Shown here: positions 1 to 11,717 of the stretch, one piece after another | Numbering within the stretch: position 1 is the stretch's first letter | Layout: the number at the start of each line of letters is the position of its first letter | Assembly (NCBI RefSeq): GCF_030344915.1 | Contig: NZ_CP128233.1 | Span: 248,001-312,000 of the forward strand | DNA from: Neopusillimonas aromaticivorans | GTDB taxonomy: Bacteria; Pseudomonadota; Gammaproteobacteria; Burkholderiales; Burkholderiaceae_B | DNA length: 64,000 bases | Direction of reading: 5' to 3' | Translations under genes and position numbers: made by a program | The notes under the pieces: generated by a model | Seen by the model: the letters and a program-made list of their open reading frames with translations, nothing else | Told to the model about the DNA's origin: nothing | The model's database searches: none

Positions 1-509
1 GGTAATGCAAAAGTGCCCCTCAAGAACCGCCGGGTCAGTTTGCGCGACCACTTTCTCATGGACCGCTACATCAGTAAACCGGGCCGTTCCCTTCCTGAAC
101 AAGCGCACCACATAGTCGGGCCACCAGCCGCTGTGGCGGATCCAGCGCCCGCAAAAGCTGGACAGGCGCGCAATTTTGTAAGCATCGGGCGCCGGCGTAC
201 CGGCCGGCAGACCTGATGGGGTGACCACGGCCTGGATCGCACAGGCCAGCTCGGGGGTGACCCGCTCATCGGCATCTATGGATAGCACCCAGTCACCGGT
301 TGCCAGATCAAGGGCACGGTTTTTTGGGGCCCGAAACCGGGCCAATCGGTGCTGTGATGCACCCGGGCACCCAGATCGGCGGCAATGTCGCAGGTACGAT
401 CCGTACTGCCCGAGTCAAGCACGATGATTTCATCGGCAAATGCCACTGAAGCCAGACAGTCAGCGATGTGGTTCTCTTCGTTTTTGGTGATGATGATGAC
501 GGACAGCAT
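1..509 (-). CDS. Family 2 glycosyltransferase, WaaE-like (partial, frameshifted)
   Basis: Cytoplasmic or membrane-associated GT-A sugar transferase, probably acting on the LPS core. The N-terminus reads MLSVIIITKNEENHIADCL, then LDSGSTDRT, the usual nucleotide-sugar binding start of family 2. After a one-base shift in the six-base T run at 320-325 the frame continues with LSIDADERVTPEL (the DxD-like metal site) and RHSGWWPDYVVRLFR, typical of the WaaE/KdtX subgroup. The C-terminus lies beyond the left window edge. The ATG shares one base with the stop of the upstream deacetylase gene (TGATG), so translation is probably coupled. The family is clear; the sugar and acceptor are not known. Confidence 0.85.
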
Positions 510-1342
510 CAGACCTGTCTCCGCGCGCGTTTCCACAGCTTCCAGCGATTAAACAGTGGACCAACGACAGGATTGCCTGCAATCATCACGCGACGACCCA
601 CCGAAGCACCGTGCGTATTACGCACAGCGAAACGGTAAATGTGTTCGGGGTCGGCGCCGGGCTGATTCATGCCAAAGGCATGGGTGGTGTACAAATACTT
701 GAACCCGGCGTCAACGGCAATGCGCTGGTAATCGACGTCAAAATAACCCTGTGGCCAGCATAAATGGTCAGATACCTGACCCAGCCGGGTTTGCAAGGTT
801 GCACGTGAATCGCTCAGTTCGATAACCATGTGCGCGTTTTTGTTAACGGCGTCGGTCTTGTCCCAGCGGGTATGCGTGTGGGTATGGCTGTGGAATTCGC
901 AGACGCCGCCCTCAAGCATGCGGCCAATTTCACTCCAACGCAGGGCAACGTCATCAAAATCACCCTGGGCAACGCGCTGCATGCAGGTGGCGTGATCCGG
1001 AGCATCGGGCTTATCCGCACCCTGCAAAGGGCGCGCCGGCCCGTCCTGATTCCAGGAAGTGACCAGAAAAATCATGGCCGTGAAACCATATTTTTTCAGC
1101 AACGGCCAGGCATACAGGTAGTTATCGAGGTAACCGTCATCAAAGGTAATGAGCACTGATTTCGCAGGTGCAGCTTCACCGTTCAGATGTGCCGCAAACT
1201 GGTCACTGGTCAGTGATCGGTAACCATTCGCCTTGAGCCACTGCAGTTGGCTTTCAAAGTTTTCCGGCGTGGCATTGATGGCACCGCCCGCAGGGGTGAC
1301 GTGGTGGTACATCAGAACGGGAACCGCACGTTGCGTGTTCAT
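509..1342 (-). CDS. Polysaccharide deacetylase (NodB-type, carbohydrate esterase 4)
   Basis: Predicted metal-dependent deacetylase of an N-acetylated surface sugar, 277 residues. It carries the NodB motif TFDDGYLDNY near residue 68 and the histidine motif HSHTHTH near residue 153. No convincing signal peptide is seen. The chosen start (MNTQRAVPVLMYHHV) overlaps the stop of the preceding glycosyltransferase as ATGA. An in-frame extension of ten codons upstream would lie inside that gene and is less likely. In Bordetella a comparable glycosyltransferase/deacetylase cluster takes part in LPS core assembly, which suggests the same role here. The exact substrate is unknown. Confidence 0.85.
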   Translation of the reverse strand: MNTQRAVPVLMYHHVTPAGGAINATPENFESQLQWLKANGYRSLTSDQFAAHLNGEAAPAKSVLITFDDGYLDNYLYAWPLLKKYGFTAMIFLVTSWNQDGPARPLQGADKPDAPDHATCMQRVAQGDFDDVALRWSEIGRMLEGGVCEFHSHTHTHTRWDKTDAVNKNAHMVIELSDSRATLQTRLGQVSDHLCWPQGYFDVDYQRIAVDAGFKYLYTTHAFGMNQPGADPEHIYRFAVRNTHGASVGRRVMIAGNPVVGPLFNRWKLWKRARRQV

Positions 1343-2436
1343 GCGCGATCCTCCAGCCAACGGCCATAGCATGCCTCGGTGTCGCGCACCAGCCGCTCGA
1401 CGCTGAAGCGCCCTTGGGTGCGTACCAGATCAAAGCCGGCCTGCCCCATGCGCAGCCGCAACGCGGGGTCATCAACCAGGGTCTTGAGTGCCTGCACAAG
1501 CGCCTGATGATCGTGCACGGGCACCAGCAACCCGGTCTGCCCAACCTGCATCATTTCAGACACACCGCCAACATCGGTGCCAATAACGGGCAAGCCTGCC
1601 GCAGCCGCTTCAACAAAAACCGTACCGGAGGCTTCCTGTTCAGTCGCCAGGGCAAACAGATCGAAGCCTGCCAGCAAATTGGGTACGTCCTTGCGGGTGC
1701 CCATCAGGTGCACCCGACGCTCCAGGCCTTTATTGGCCACGTAAGCCTGCACCTCTTCAAAGGTTGGCGAGCCGCCTCCGACAAAAACCAGATGCAGGTT
1801 GGGTCGTTCACGGATGAGTGGTTCAATGGCATCAACCAGCGCGCGGTGACCTTTCTTGGCGCGCATTACTGCTACACAGCCCACCACAATATCGTTGCGG
1901 GCCAGTTTGAGCTCATCGCGCAGGGTCGAATGCGCAACCGGTTCAGACAACTGAATAGGTGAGTACACCACGGCCACATTGGCGGGCGGCACGCCTTTTT
2001 CGAGCAACAGGCTACGCACGTGTTCACTGACGGTTACCACACGGTGTGGCAAGATCGTATACGACCAAAGTGAACCAATTTTATTGGCCAGATGACGTGT
2101 ACGGACAATCAGCGGCACACCGGCAATTCGCCCGGCCATGGCCGCAATCACGGTGTCACGCCGGCTATGCGTGTTGACCACATCGTACCGACCCTTGCGA
2201 AACAACCACACCAGTTTGGCAACGCCTTTAAGATAGTTCAGCGGGCCATCCATAAGCAGGGTGTGCACCACAAAACCTTCGTTACGCAAGCGTTCCGTCA
2301 ACAAGGCGTGCGGCTGGCACACGGCTTCAAGATGATGGCCACGATCGCGCATCGCCAGCATCTCTTTGAAAATTCGATGTTCCTGCCCGCCAAAACTGGT
2401 TGCAGCCTCGGTATGGACGATGCGCAAAGGCCTCAT
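1339..2436 (-). CDS. Family 4 glycosyltransferase (GT-B fold)
   Basis: Retaining glycosyltransferase of 365 residues, probably in LPS core or surface glycan synthesis. The N-terminal Rossmann half begins RPLRIVHTEAATSFGGQEHR, the usual acceptor-domain glycine loop. The C-terminal half has VFVGGGSPTFEEV and the E-x7-E motif EASGTVFVE followed by AGLPVIGTDVGGV, which binds the nucleotide sugar in GT4 enzymes. The gene is intact. Its ATG overlaps the dnaE stop codon as TGATG, and its own stop overlaps the deacetylase start, so the three envelope genes appear translationally coupled behind the replicative polymerase gene. Sugar specificity cannot be read from the sequence. Confidence 0.88.
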   Translation of the reverse strand: MRPLRIVHTEAATSFGGQEHRIFKEMLAMRDRGHHLEAVCQPHALLTERLRNEGFVVHTLLMDGPLNYLKGVAKLVWLFRKGRYDVVNTHSRRDTVIAAMAGRIAGVPLIVRTRHLANKIGSLWSYTILPHRVVTVSEHVRSLLLEKGVPPANVAVVYSPIQLSEPVAHSTLRDELKLARNDIVVGCVAVMRAKKGHRALVDAIEPLIRERPNLHLVFVGGGSPTFEEVQAYVANKGLERRVHLMGTRKDVPNLLAGFDLFALATEQEASGTVFVEAAAAGLPVIGTDVGGVSEMMQVGQTGLLVPVHDHQALVQALKTLVDDPALRLRMGQAGFDLVRTQGRFSVERLVRDTEACYGRWLEDRA

Positions 2437-5400
2437 CAGTAGGTAATCTCCACATGGTCGGGCGAGACCCAGTCGGCCAACGCCTCAAGCAAGGGGTCGG
2501 CCATGCGCACACGCCAGTCATCTCCCAGACGCAAGCGACACATGAACGGCGCTTTGTGAAGGTCGATTTCAACGGCGACCCCTTCCCGTCACTAATGCCA
2601 ATAGCACGATACGGTGCCAGCACCTGTTGCAAACGCTGGGTATCGACCGGCTCGGCCAGCGTGATGCGCAGTGCGCGGGCACGCGACTCACGGGCCAGTT
2701 GCAAATCGAATATGGACTCGGCAGAGACCCGCAAACCACCGGAATAATCGTCGTTGCTGACCTTGCCCTGGATGATGACCAGATGATCTTCTTTGAGACG
2801 CAGACGATGCTGCTCGTAAAGTTCATTGAAAATCGCCACCTCGATCTGCGAAGAGCCGTCGTCGAGCACGGCATAGAGCATCTTGCCACGACGGGTCATA
2901 ATGGTTCGCAACGAGGACAGCACGCCGGCGAACCATTGCAAACTACGTGAGGGCTCAAGACGGGCCAGGGGCGTGGGTGCGAAGCGACGCACTTCGTCAC
3001 GCCAGGCGTCGAACAGGTGAGCACTAAAGAAAAAGCCCAGAGCCAGCTTTTCCTGGGTCAAGCGGGTTTGCAGATCCCAGGGTGGCACTTTGGCCAGTGC
3101 ATCTTCAACAATCGCGTCACTGTCATCGTCGAACAAGGACACCTGATTGGCGCTGCGCTCGGCCTGTTCGGCCGCTTCAATGGCGTTACCCACCGTCGCC
3201 AGCAAAGCGGCGCGATTTTCGTCGATGGTGTCGAACGCGCCGGCACGAATCAAAGCCTCTATGGTGCGACGGTTTACTGCCTGCCGGTCGATCCGACGGC
3301 AAAAATCAAACAAACTGCTAAACGGGCCACCGGCCTCACGAGCACGGATGATGGCCTCGACAGCGCCCTGGCCGGTTCCCTTGACGGCCCCCATTCCATA
3401 GCGAATGGTTCGGGGTGGCTTGCCTTGCTCCGTATGGATGTCAGCGACCGGCTCAAAACGATAGTTCGACGCATTCACATCAGGGGGCAACACGGCCACA
3501 TTATTGGCCAGGGCGTCTTTCCAGAAAATCTGGACTTTGTCGGTGTCGTCCATATCGGACGACAAGGTTGCCGCGATGAACTCGGCCGGATGGTAGCGTT
3601 TGAGCCACGCGGTTTGATACGCAATCAGTGCATAAGCCGCCGAGTGACTTTTGTTGAAACCATAACCAGCGAACTTTTCCATCAGGTCAAACAGCTTGAC
3701 GGCCAGGTCGGCGTCATAGCCCTTTTCCACTGCACCCTTCTCGAAAATCTCGCGGTGCTTGGCCATTTCTTCGGGTTTTTCTTGCCCATGGCCCGACGCA
3801 GCATGTCGGCACCGCCCAGCGTGTATCCCCCGATGATCTGGGAGATCAGCATGACCTGTTCCTGATACACGATAACGCCATAGGTACTTTTGAGCACCGG
3901 TTCGAGATCACGGTGGAAATAGTCGACTTCGGCCCGACCGTGCTTGCGGTTTACAAAGTCAACCACCATGCCCGACTCAAGCGGGCCTGGGCGGTACAGG
4001 GCCAGCATCGCGATGACATCTTCGAACGTATTGGGCTTGAGACTGCGCAGCAACTCTTTCATGCCGCGCGATTCAAGCTGGAACACCGCCGTGGTGTTGC
4101 CTTCGCTGAGCAGCTGGTAGGTGGGTTGATCATCCAGCGGCAATGCCATGATGTCGAAATCACGCTTGTCGGCATTGAACTGCTGAACGTAACGCACCGC
4201 CCAATCGAGAATCGTCAGGTTTCGCAACCCCAGAAAATCGAACTTGACCAGCCCGGCCGCTTCGACGTCGTCTTTGTCAAATTGCGATACGGCATTGCTG
4301 TCCGGCCCCGGCTGGGAATACAACGGACAAAAATCCGTCAGTTTGCCCGGGGCAATCAGAACGCCCCCGGCGTGCATGCCGATGTTGCGCGTCAACCCTT
4401 CAAGCGGCCGGGCCAGATCAATCAGTGCGCGAACCTCTTCGTCCTGGTCGTAACGCTCTTTGAACGCGGGCTCTTCGGCCAGGGCGCGCTCAAGCGTCCA
4501 GGGGTCGGCAGGACTGAACGGTATCAGTTTGGACAGGCTGTCACACAAGCCATACGGCATTTCAAGTACACGACCGACGTCACGGACAACCGCTTTGGCC
4601 CCAAGGGTACCGAACGTAGCAATCTGGCTGACCGCCTCTTTGCCATACTTTTGCTTGACGTAGTCAATGACACGCTCGCGGTTATCCTGGCAAAAGTCAA
4701 TATCGAAGTCAGGCATTGAAACCCGTTCAGGGTTCAGGAAGCGTTCAAACAGAAGGTCATAACGAATGGGATCAAGGTCGGTGATCCCCAGGCAATACGC
4801 GACCAGCGAACCCGCACCCGAGCCGCGCCCTGGCCCTACCGGGACGCCGTTGTGTTTGCCCCAGTTAATGAAGTCGGCCACGATCAGGAAGTAGCCCGGA
4901 AACCCCATCTGGATGATGGTCTGGCACTCCCACCGCAGGCGCTCGAGATACTTGGGGTACTGAGCCTCGCGTTCGGCCGCGTCGGGATACAAAAACGCCA
5001 TGCGCGACTGCAACCCTTCTTCTGACAACTGAACCAGATAATCATTCAGGGTCATGCCGTCAGGCGTCGGGAAGTCAGGCAAACGAGGTATGCCCAGTTC
5101 CAGCGTGAGGTTGCAGCGACGGGCAATTTCCAGCGTATTTTGAAGGGCAACGGGCACATCGGCGAAACGCTGGGCCATGTCTTCGGACGACAGCAAATAC
5201 TGCGCTTCGGTGAAGCGACGCGTACGCTTGGGGTTGGCCAGTTGCTCGCCCTCGGCAATGCACACCCTCGCCTCATGAGCCCGGAACTGCTCGGGGCGTA
5301 CGAATTGCACGGGATGAGTCGCGACAACCGGCAGACCCAACGTCGCTGCCAGCCGCATGGCGGCCTGCACATAGGGCTCGTCACCATCAGCGCCAGAGCG

Positions 5401-5920
5401 TTGCAATTCAATGTAAAGGCGCACGGGAAGCGAGCCGCCCACTGCTGCGCCAGCACCTGGGCCTCGGCATCCCGGCCGGCCTCCAGCGCCTGCCCGATGT
5501 CCCCCAAGCGCCCCCCGACAACACAATCAGACCATCGGCCCCTTCAAGCCACTGGCGTTTAACCTCGGCGCGACCGGCATACTGATTCTCGAGCCACGAC
5601 CGCGTCAGGATTTCGCACAGCTGCAGGTAGCCGGCATTGTTCCTGACCAGCAAGAGCAACCGATGGGGCTTGTCCCGGTCGGCTTCGTTCTGGACCCAGA
5701 TATCGCAACCGGCGATAGGCTTGACCCCTTTACCCCGCGCACTTTTATAAAACTTGATCAGACCAAAAATATTGGACAGATCGGTCAGGGCCACGGCCGG
5801 CTGGCCGAAGCTGACGACCTGTTTGACCAGATCAGGAATCTGCACGATGCCATCGACCACCGAAAATTCGGAGTGGACACGCAAATGAACAAACGGGGTT
5901 GGGGAGGCGGCTTCAGTCAT
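2436..5920 (-). CDS. dnaE: DNA polymerase III alpha subunit (four frameshifts)
   Basis: Catalytic subunit of the replicative polymerase. With four missing bases restored it is 1162 residues, the normal length. The PHP domain begins with HLRVHSEFSVVDG; the palm carries PDFDIDFC near residue 400 and KFDFLGLRNL near 556, giving the three catalytic aspartates; the helix-hairpin-helix and OB regions follow. Frame breaks lie at 5511-5516 (C6), 5425-5427 (G3), 3776-3780 (T5) and 2579-2582 (C4). Each needs one extra base, for example AAGAAAAACCC for Lys-Lys-Lys-Pro. The last break changes only the final 50 or so residues, where the correct end is DHVEITY. Gene loss is very unlikely because conservation is even on both sides of every break. 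Confidence 0.95.
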
Positions 5921-5968
5921 GCGCAGATTGTACCCAGAGAAAAGAGCGTTATTCGTGGCCTGAACGGG

Positions 5969-8900
5969 TTAGCGCTGCAACGTGGCCCAGGCTTTTTGCA
6001 GACGCTTGACCGAAACCGGCATGGGTGTGCGCAGCTCTTGGGCGAACAAGGCTACCCGTAACTCTTCAAGCATCCAGCGAAAATCGGCCAATTGGGCATC
6101 CGGTGCCCCCTTCAAGGCAGAAAACGCGCGCTGATACTGCACCAGCAAGGGCGCCATTTCGCTCATGAGACGCTTGTCCCGTGCCGGATCTGCACGCAGC
6201 TTGTCGATGCGCGCCTGCACGGCTTTAAGGTAACGCGGAAAATGCGCCAGCTGTGCATACGGCGTAGAGCGCACGAAGTATTTACCCATTAACTGGCCTA
6301 ACTGACCCTGGATATCAGCCCAGGTTTCAGCATGCGGCTTGGCCTGGGGCAGTTTTTTCTGTACGACCGACCATTCGGACAAAATCTGCCCTACCAGTCG
6401 GGCGATTTCTTGCGCCAACAAACCCAGACGGTTCTTCCCATCCAGACGACGCGCATTGAAAGCAGCCTCATCCTCGGGCCAGGGCTCGGCCAGACACGCC
6501 TGCTCAAGGGCGCAGTCAATGATCTGATCGCGCAACTCTTCCTGGGTACCCAGGCTGATGTACAACATGCTCATGCGGGTCAGATCATTCAGGTTTTTTC
6601 CAGAAATTTGACCTGTTCTTTGAGCCCGAGACGGAACAGACGCAGCAACCCCTGACGATGCAGCGTCCGGGCTTCGGCCGGGTCATCGAATACATCAAGA
6701 TCGCAGTGGGTCTGACGATCAACCAAGGCGGGATAGCCGATGACCGACTGCCCCTTGCGACGGATTTCCATAATCTCCGGTAACGGGCCAAAAGACCAAT
6801 CCACCAACTGTTCGTGGGCAAGCGCCTGGGCGACATCCTGATCACGCGCAGCCACCTTCTGGAACGATGCCTGCGCCTGCTTGCCATGCTCGGCCTTGAG
6901 CTGATCAAGATTACGCCCCCCGACAGCATGCGCCCGTGTTCGTCCACCACCTTGAAGTTCATGAACATATGGGGCGGCAAGGTTTCCAGCTTGAAGTCGG
7001 CACGCACCGGCCGCACCTTGACCTGTGCCCACATATCGGCAGCAATGGCCTCGAGCAGACTACCCCGGGTTTCCGGGTCGTGATCAAACCAGCGATCACA
7101 AAAGCCGGCAGCATAATCGGGCAGCGGCACGCAATGGCGACGCAACTTTTGCGGCAACGACTTGAGCAATAAATGGACCTTTTCCTTGAGCATGCCGGGG
7201 ACCAGCCACTCGCAGCGCTGGGCGTCGACCTTGTTCAACGCAAACAAGGGTACAGTAACCGTGACGCCGTCACGCACTGACCCAGGCTCGAAATGGTAAT
7301 CAAGCGACATCTCGACGCCATCCCAGCGAACAGTCTTGGGAAAAACATCGGTCGTGACGCCCGCCGCCTCATGACGCATCAATGCATCACGTGTCAGCAG
7401 CAAAGCCTTGGCCTGTGGTGCGTCCAGACCTTTCACCCACTTTTCAAGCGTAGCGGTTTGATGGATGTTTTCCGGAATGTGCTGATCATAAAAGGCGTAG
7501 ATCAGACTATCGTCAACCAGAATATCGGGCCGACGCGACTGGTGCTCAAGCTTTTCGATTTTTTCAACCAGTTCGCGGTTCTTGCGCACAAAGCCGGCCG
7601 TGGTGTCGATATCGCCGGCAACCAGCGCATCGCGAATGAAAATCTCGCGGGCCTGAACCGGGTCGATCTTGCCAAAGTGCACACGACGTCCGTGATACAC
7701 CGGCAGCCCGTACAGCGTTGCACGTTCGTTGGCCACGACCTGGCCAGCCTTCTTTTCCCATCGGGGGTCAGACCAGCTGCGACGCAACAAATGGGCACCG
7801 ACCTTTTCAACCCAGACCGGGTCGATCCGGGCCACGCAACGGGCATACAGACGGGTGGTTTCCACCAGTTCAGCGGCCATGATCCAGCGGCCTGCCTTGC
7901 GCACCAGGTTTGAGCCGGGATGGATCACGAAACGAATCTCTCGAGCCCCTGATATGCGCTGGTTTCCTCGCTTTTCAACCCGATATTGCCCAGCAGACCC
8001 GACAGCAAGGCTTTGTGAAGTTGTTCATAGGTCGCGTCCAGCGTATTGACGCGCCAACCCTGCTCACCGACGATGGCAGCCAGTTGACTGTGCACGTCAT
8101 GCCATTCACGCAATCGCAAGGGCGACAGATACTTCTGACGAAGCAAAGTGACCAGCTTGCGCTGCGACGCCTTGTGCGCGACCTGCTCTTCATACCAGCG
8201 CCACAGCTTCACATACGACACAAATTCGGACTTGTCATCACGGAAACGGGCATGTGCAGCCTCGGCCGCTTCCCGTTCGGCCAGCGGGCGGTCGCGCGGA
8301 TCTTGCACCGACAATGCCGACGCAATAATCAGCATCTCGGCCAGGCACTGCTCATCGCGGGCGGCCAGAATCATCCGGGCAATGCGTGGATCAACCGGAA
8401 TACGGGCCAGCGAGCGACCGACCAGCGTGAGCTGATTGCGTTCGTCCAGCGCCCCCAGTTCCTGCAATAAGTGATAGCCATCCGCAATCGCACGACCCGA
8501 CGGTGCCTCAACAAACGGAAACGTTTCAATGTCGTCCAGCCTGAGCGCCTTCATGCGCAAAATGACGGATGCCAAAGAGGAGCGCAAGATTTCAGGGTCG
8601 GAAAACGGGGCTCGCCGCTTGAAATCATCTTCGTCATACAAGCGTATACAGACACCCGGCCCGATACGACCGCAACGTCCGGCCCGCTGGTTGGCCGATG
8701 CCTGGCTGATAGGCTCGATATGCAACTGCTCGACCTTGTTGCGCCACGAATAGCGCTTGACCCGTGCCAGCCCCGAATCCACCACGTACCGGATACCGGG
8801 AACCGTCAACGACGTTTCGGCCACGTTGGTGGCCAGCACCACCCGTCGCACATTGCCTGTGGGCTTGAAAATACGCTCTTGCTCAGCCTGCGACAAACGT

Positions 8901-9805
8901 GCAAACAAGGGCAATACCTCGACAGGGCCGGGATGGTTCTTGCGCAAGGCTTCAGCGCTTTCACGGATTTCCCGTTCGCCAGGCAGAAACACCAGAATAT
9001 CGCCAGGCCCCTGACGGGCACACTCGGCCACGCCTTCGACAACGGCATCAATCAGGTCACGCTCTTCATCGATGGCCGAGCGGGCCTTGCCGCTGCCATC
9101 AGCGTCGGCACTACGGCCTTGCTGAACCGGGCGATACACGACCTCAACGGGGTAGAGCCGGCCTGAAACCTCGATAACCGGTGCTGGCACCCCGTTGTGT
9201 TCGAAATGACGGGAAAAACGGTCGGCATCAATCGTGGCCGAGGTGATGATGAGTTTCAGATCGGGGCGACGCGGCAGCAACTGACGCAAAAACCCCAATA
9301 GAAAATCAATATTGAGACTGCGCTCGTGGGCTTCGTCGATGATGATGGTGTCATAGCGACGCAACAACGGGTCACGCTGTGATTCGGCAAGCAAAATACC
9401 GTCAGTCATCAGCTTGATGGCGGCATTGGGCCCGGTTCGATCGTTGAAGCGGATCTGGTAACCCACCCAGTCGCCCAGCCCAGTATTCAGCTCTTCAGCC
9501 ACACGCTTGGCCACCGAAGTGGCGGCCAGACGCCGCGGTTGCGTGTGGCCAATCATTTTGCCCTGCCCCCGGCCAAGCTCAAGGCAAATCTTGGGAAGCT
9601 GGGTGGTTTTCCCGGAACCGGTTTCCCCGCAGACGATCACCACCTGATGTGCCGTGATGGCACGGGCAATGTCATCGCGTCGGGCACTGACCGGCAGGTC
9701 TTCAGGGTATGTAATACGGGGCAATTCGCGTCGGGCAGGCACAGGTTTGTCTGTGACGGGCACGGGTTTGTCTGCGTTTTCCGACAAATCAGATGGGTGT
9801 TGCAT
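5969..9805 (-). CDS. hrpA: ATP-dependent RNA helicase HrpA, DEAH box (three frameshifts)
   Basis: DEAH/RHA-family helicase acting on RNA and stalled ribosomes, about 1279 residues once repaired. Visible motifs are GETGSGKTTQLP near residue 62, DEAHERS near 157, SATIDADRF and QRAGRCGRIGPG, followed by the long HrpA-specific C-terminal region. Breaks at 7946-7949 (C4), 6916-6921 (C6) and 6594-6599 (T6) each need one more base. The start MQHPSDLSENADK is chosen because it sits about 30 bases below a good promoter. An upstream start at 9925 would overlap the divergent argA start. The gene lies 48 bases upstream of dnaE and may share its transcript. Confidence 0.93.
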
Positions 9806-9833
9806 GAAAATTCTTATAGATGGGCAGTCAATC

Positions 9834-9861
9834 ATTATAATTTTGGACTGAATCAATACAA
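9834..9861 (-). promoter_or_regulatory. Predicted sigma-70 promoter for hrpA
   Basis: On the minus strand TTGTAT (9856-9861) and TATAAT (9834-9839) are separated by 16 bases. The hrpA start at 9805 lies about 30 bases beyond the -10 box. The core ATTATAAT gives a TATAAT on both strands, so it could also serve the divergent argA gene, but no good plus-strand -35 box is seen. Confidence 0.5.
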
Positions 9862-9881
9862 CCGGGACGAATACACCCCTT

Positions 9882-11236
9882 ATGGCCGACAACGACGCTG
9901 AAACGATATCTGCCCAAGAGGCCACCCAGTTTGCACCAGCCCAATTCGTACGCTGGTTTCGGGAAGTAGCCCCTTATGTCCACAATTTTCGCGGCAAGAC
10001 CTTCGTGGTTGCGTTTGGCGGTGAACTCGTCAACGACGGGGCGCTTAACAACCTGATCCAGGATATTTCGCTGCTGTCAGCGCTGGGCGTGCGCCTGGTG
10101 CTGGTTCACGGGTCGCGCCCCAGGTCAACGAACAGCTGAAGCTCAAGGGCTTTGCAACCCGTTTCGGGCGCGGCTTGCAGCCGACCGATGCCGCCGCCCT
10201 CGAATGTGCCAAAGAAGCGGCCGGCGAAATCCGCCTGGACATCGAGGCGGCGTTCAGCCAGGGCCTGCCCAACACACCGATGTCACACGCGCAAATCCGC
10301 GTGATTTCGGGCAATTTTGTAACCGCACGACCCGTAGGCGTTCTTGACGGCATCGACTACCAGCATACCGGTACGGTACGCAAACTCGACACTGATGCCC
10401 TGAAAGCCGTGCTGTCGCAAAGCGCATTGGTGCTACTGTCACCGCTGGGCTTTTCACCCACCGGCGACGCCTTCAACCTGGCCATGGAAGACCTGGCCAC
10501 CAGCGTCGCCATCGCGCTGCGCGCCGAGAAACTCATTTTCCTGACGCAAGACCGCACGGTGTACAACCCTGACGGCACGGTTGACACCGAACTGGCGCGT
10601 GAAGACGCCGATGCCTTGCTCGCCACCGGCACGCTGGATGACGATACCGCCGCCTTTCTGAGCCATGCTTCGCGCGCCGTAAAGCGGGGCGTTGCCCGGG
10701 CGCATTTACTGCCCTACACGCTTGACGGCAGCGTCCTGCTCGAAATCTTCACCCACGACGGTGTTGGCACCATGGTGGTTGAAGATACGCTGGATGACCT
10801 TCGGCCTGCCACCATGGACGATGTCGGTGCCATCGTGCGTCTGATCGAGCCGCTTGAGGCCGACGGCACGCTGGTGCCTCGCGGGCGTGCAGTTATCGAG
10901 CGCGATGTCGAACGCTTCACGGTGCTCGAACACGATGGCGTTATTTACGGCTGTGTCGCCCTTATCCCGTACCCGGAAGAACGCATGGCCGAAATGGCCT
11001 GCCTTATTGTCCACCCCGACTGGCAAGGGGAAGGCGAAGGTGAAATGCTGCTGCGCCACGCTGAATCACGGGCTCGCGCCAGCGGGGCACGCAAACTGTT
11101 TGTTCTGACCACGCGAACCTCGCACTGGTTCATGAAGCGCGGGTTCAGCCAAGGCAGCGTGTCCAGTCTGCCCAAAGAGCGCCAGGCCCATTACAACCGC
11201 TCGCGCAACAGTCTCATTTTCATCAAGAAACTGTAA
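9882..11236 (+). CDS. argA: N-acetylglutamate synthase (one frameshift)
   Basis: First enzyme of arginine synthesis: transfers an acetyl group from acetyl-CoA to glutamate. The repaired protein has 451 residues, an amino-acid-kinase-like domain (FVVAFGGELVND near residue 45, then LVLVHGSRPQVNEQL) and a C-terminal GNAT acetyltransferase domain (MACLIVHPDWQGEGEGEML). This two-domain ArgA form is normally feedback-inhibited by arginine through the kinase-like domain. One base is missing in the C4 run at 10118-10121; GSRPRSTNS then a stop is the broken reading. It is divergent from hrpA and followed by yggX. Confidence 0.93.
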
Positions 11237-11310
11237 AGTGCACCGGGCGAGGGCTATGGGTACAATGGCCGCTATTGCTTAATTTTGTCTTGAAAGGTAG
11301 GTCTACGCAT

Positions 11311-11583
11311 ATGACACGCATGGTTAACTGTGTAAAACTGAAACGCGAAGCGGAAGGTCTTGCGGCCCCACCCTATCCGGGTGAAATGGGTGTACGCATC
11401 TGGCAAAACGTGTCAAAAGAGGCTTGGGAAATGTGGATCCAGACACAAACCCGTCTGGTGAATGAAAATCGCCTGAACCTGGCCGATGCCCGGGCACGCA
11501 AGTACCTGGCACAGCAAATGGAATCGTTCCTGTTTGACGATGTCAATGTCGAAGCCCAGGGTTACGTACCACCCGCGCAGTAA
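11311..11583 (+). CDS. yggX: Fe(II)-trafficking / oxidative damage protection protein YggX
   Basis: Small cytoplasmic protein of 90 residues that protects iron-sulfur clusters and is thought to handle ferrous iron. The family signature MTRMVNCVKLKREAEGL with the conserved Cys7 and PPYPGEMG is complete, and the length is normal. The start follows GAAAGGTAG, a reasonable ribosome binding site. It lies 74 bases after argA and ends before a strong bidirectional hairpin. The gene is intact. Confidence 0.93.
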   Translation: MTRMVNCVKLKREAEGLAAPPYPGEMGVRIWQNVSKEAWEMWIQTQTRLVNENRLNLADARARKYLAQQMESFLFDDVNVEAQGYVPPAQ

Positions 11584-11639
11584 GCCCCCTGGTAAGTTGT
11601 ACACCGTCGACTGCTGCCAGATATCGCACGTTGGCGGCA

Positions 11640-11682
11640 CGCCCAAAACAAACGCCCCATTCAGGGGCGTTTGTTTTGGGCG
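11640..11682. terminator. Bidirectional terminator between yggX and phoU
   Basis: Perfect 19-bp inverted repeat (left arm 11640-11658, loop ATTCA, right arm 11664-11682). The arms are GC-rich near the loop (CGCCCC/GGGGCG) and carry AAAACAAA/TTTGTTTT outside it, giving a U-rich stretch in both directions. It sits between convergent yggX and phoU and probably ends both transcripts. Confidence 0.75.
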
Positions 11683-11717
11683 GAAATCTGCGCATACCAG
11701 AAACGCAGCGGTGCGAC

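Noticed and set aside
2436..5920. dnaE as a split gene or pseudogene
   Set aside because: All domains and catalytic residues are present and each break is a homopolymer contraction; dnaE is essential.
9805..9925. Upstream start for hrpA at 9925
   Set aside because: It would overlap the argA start, lie upstream of the predicted promoter, and add residues unlike the family.
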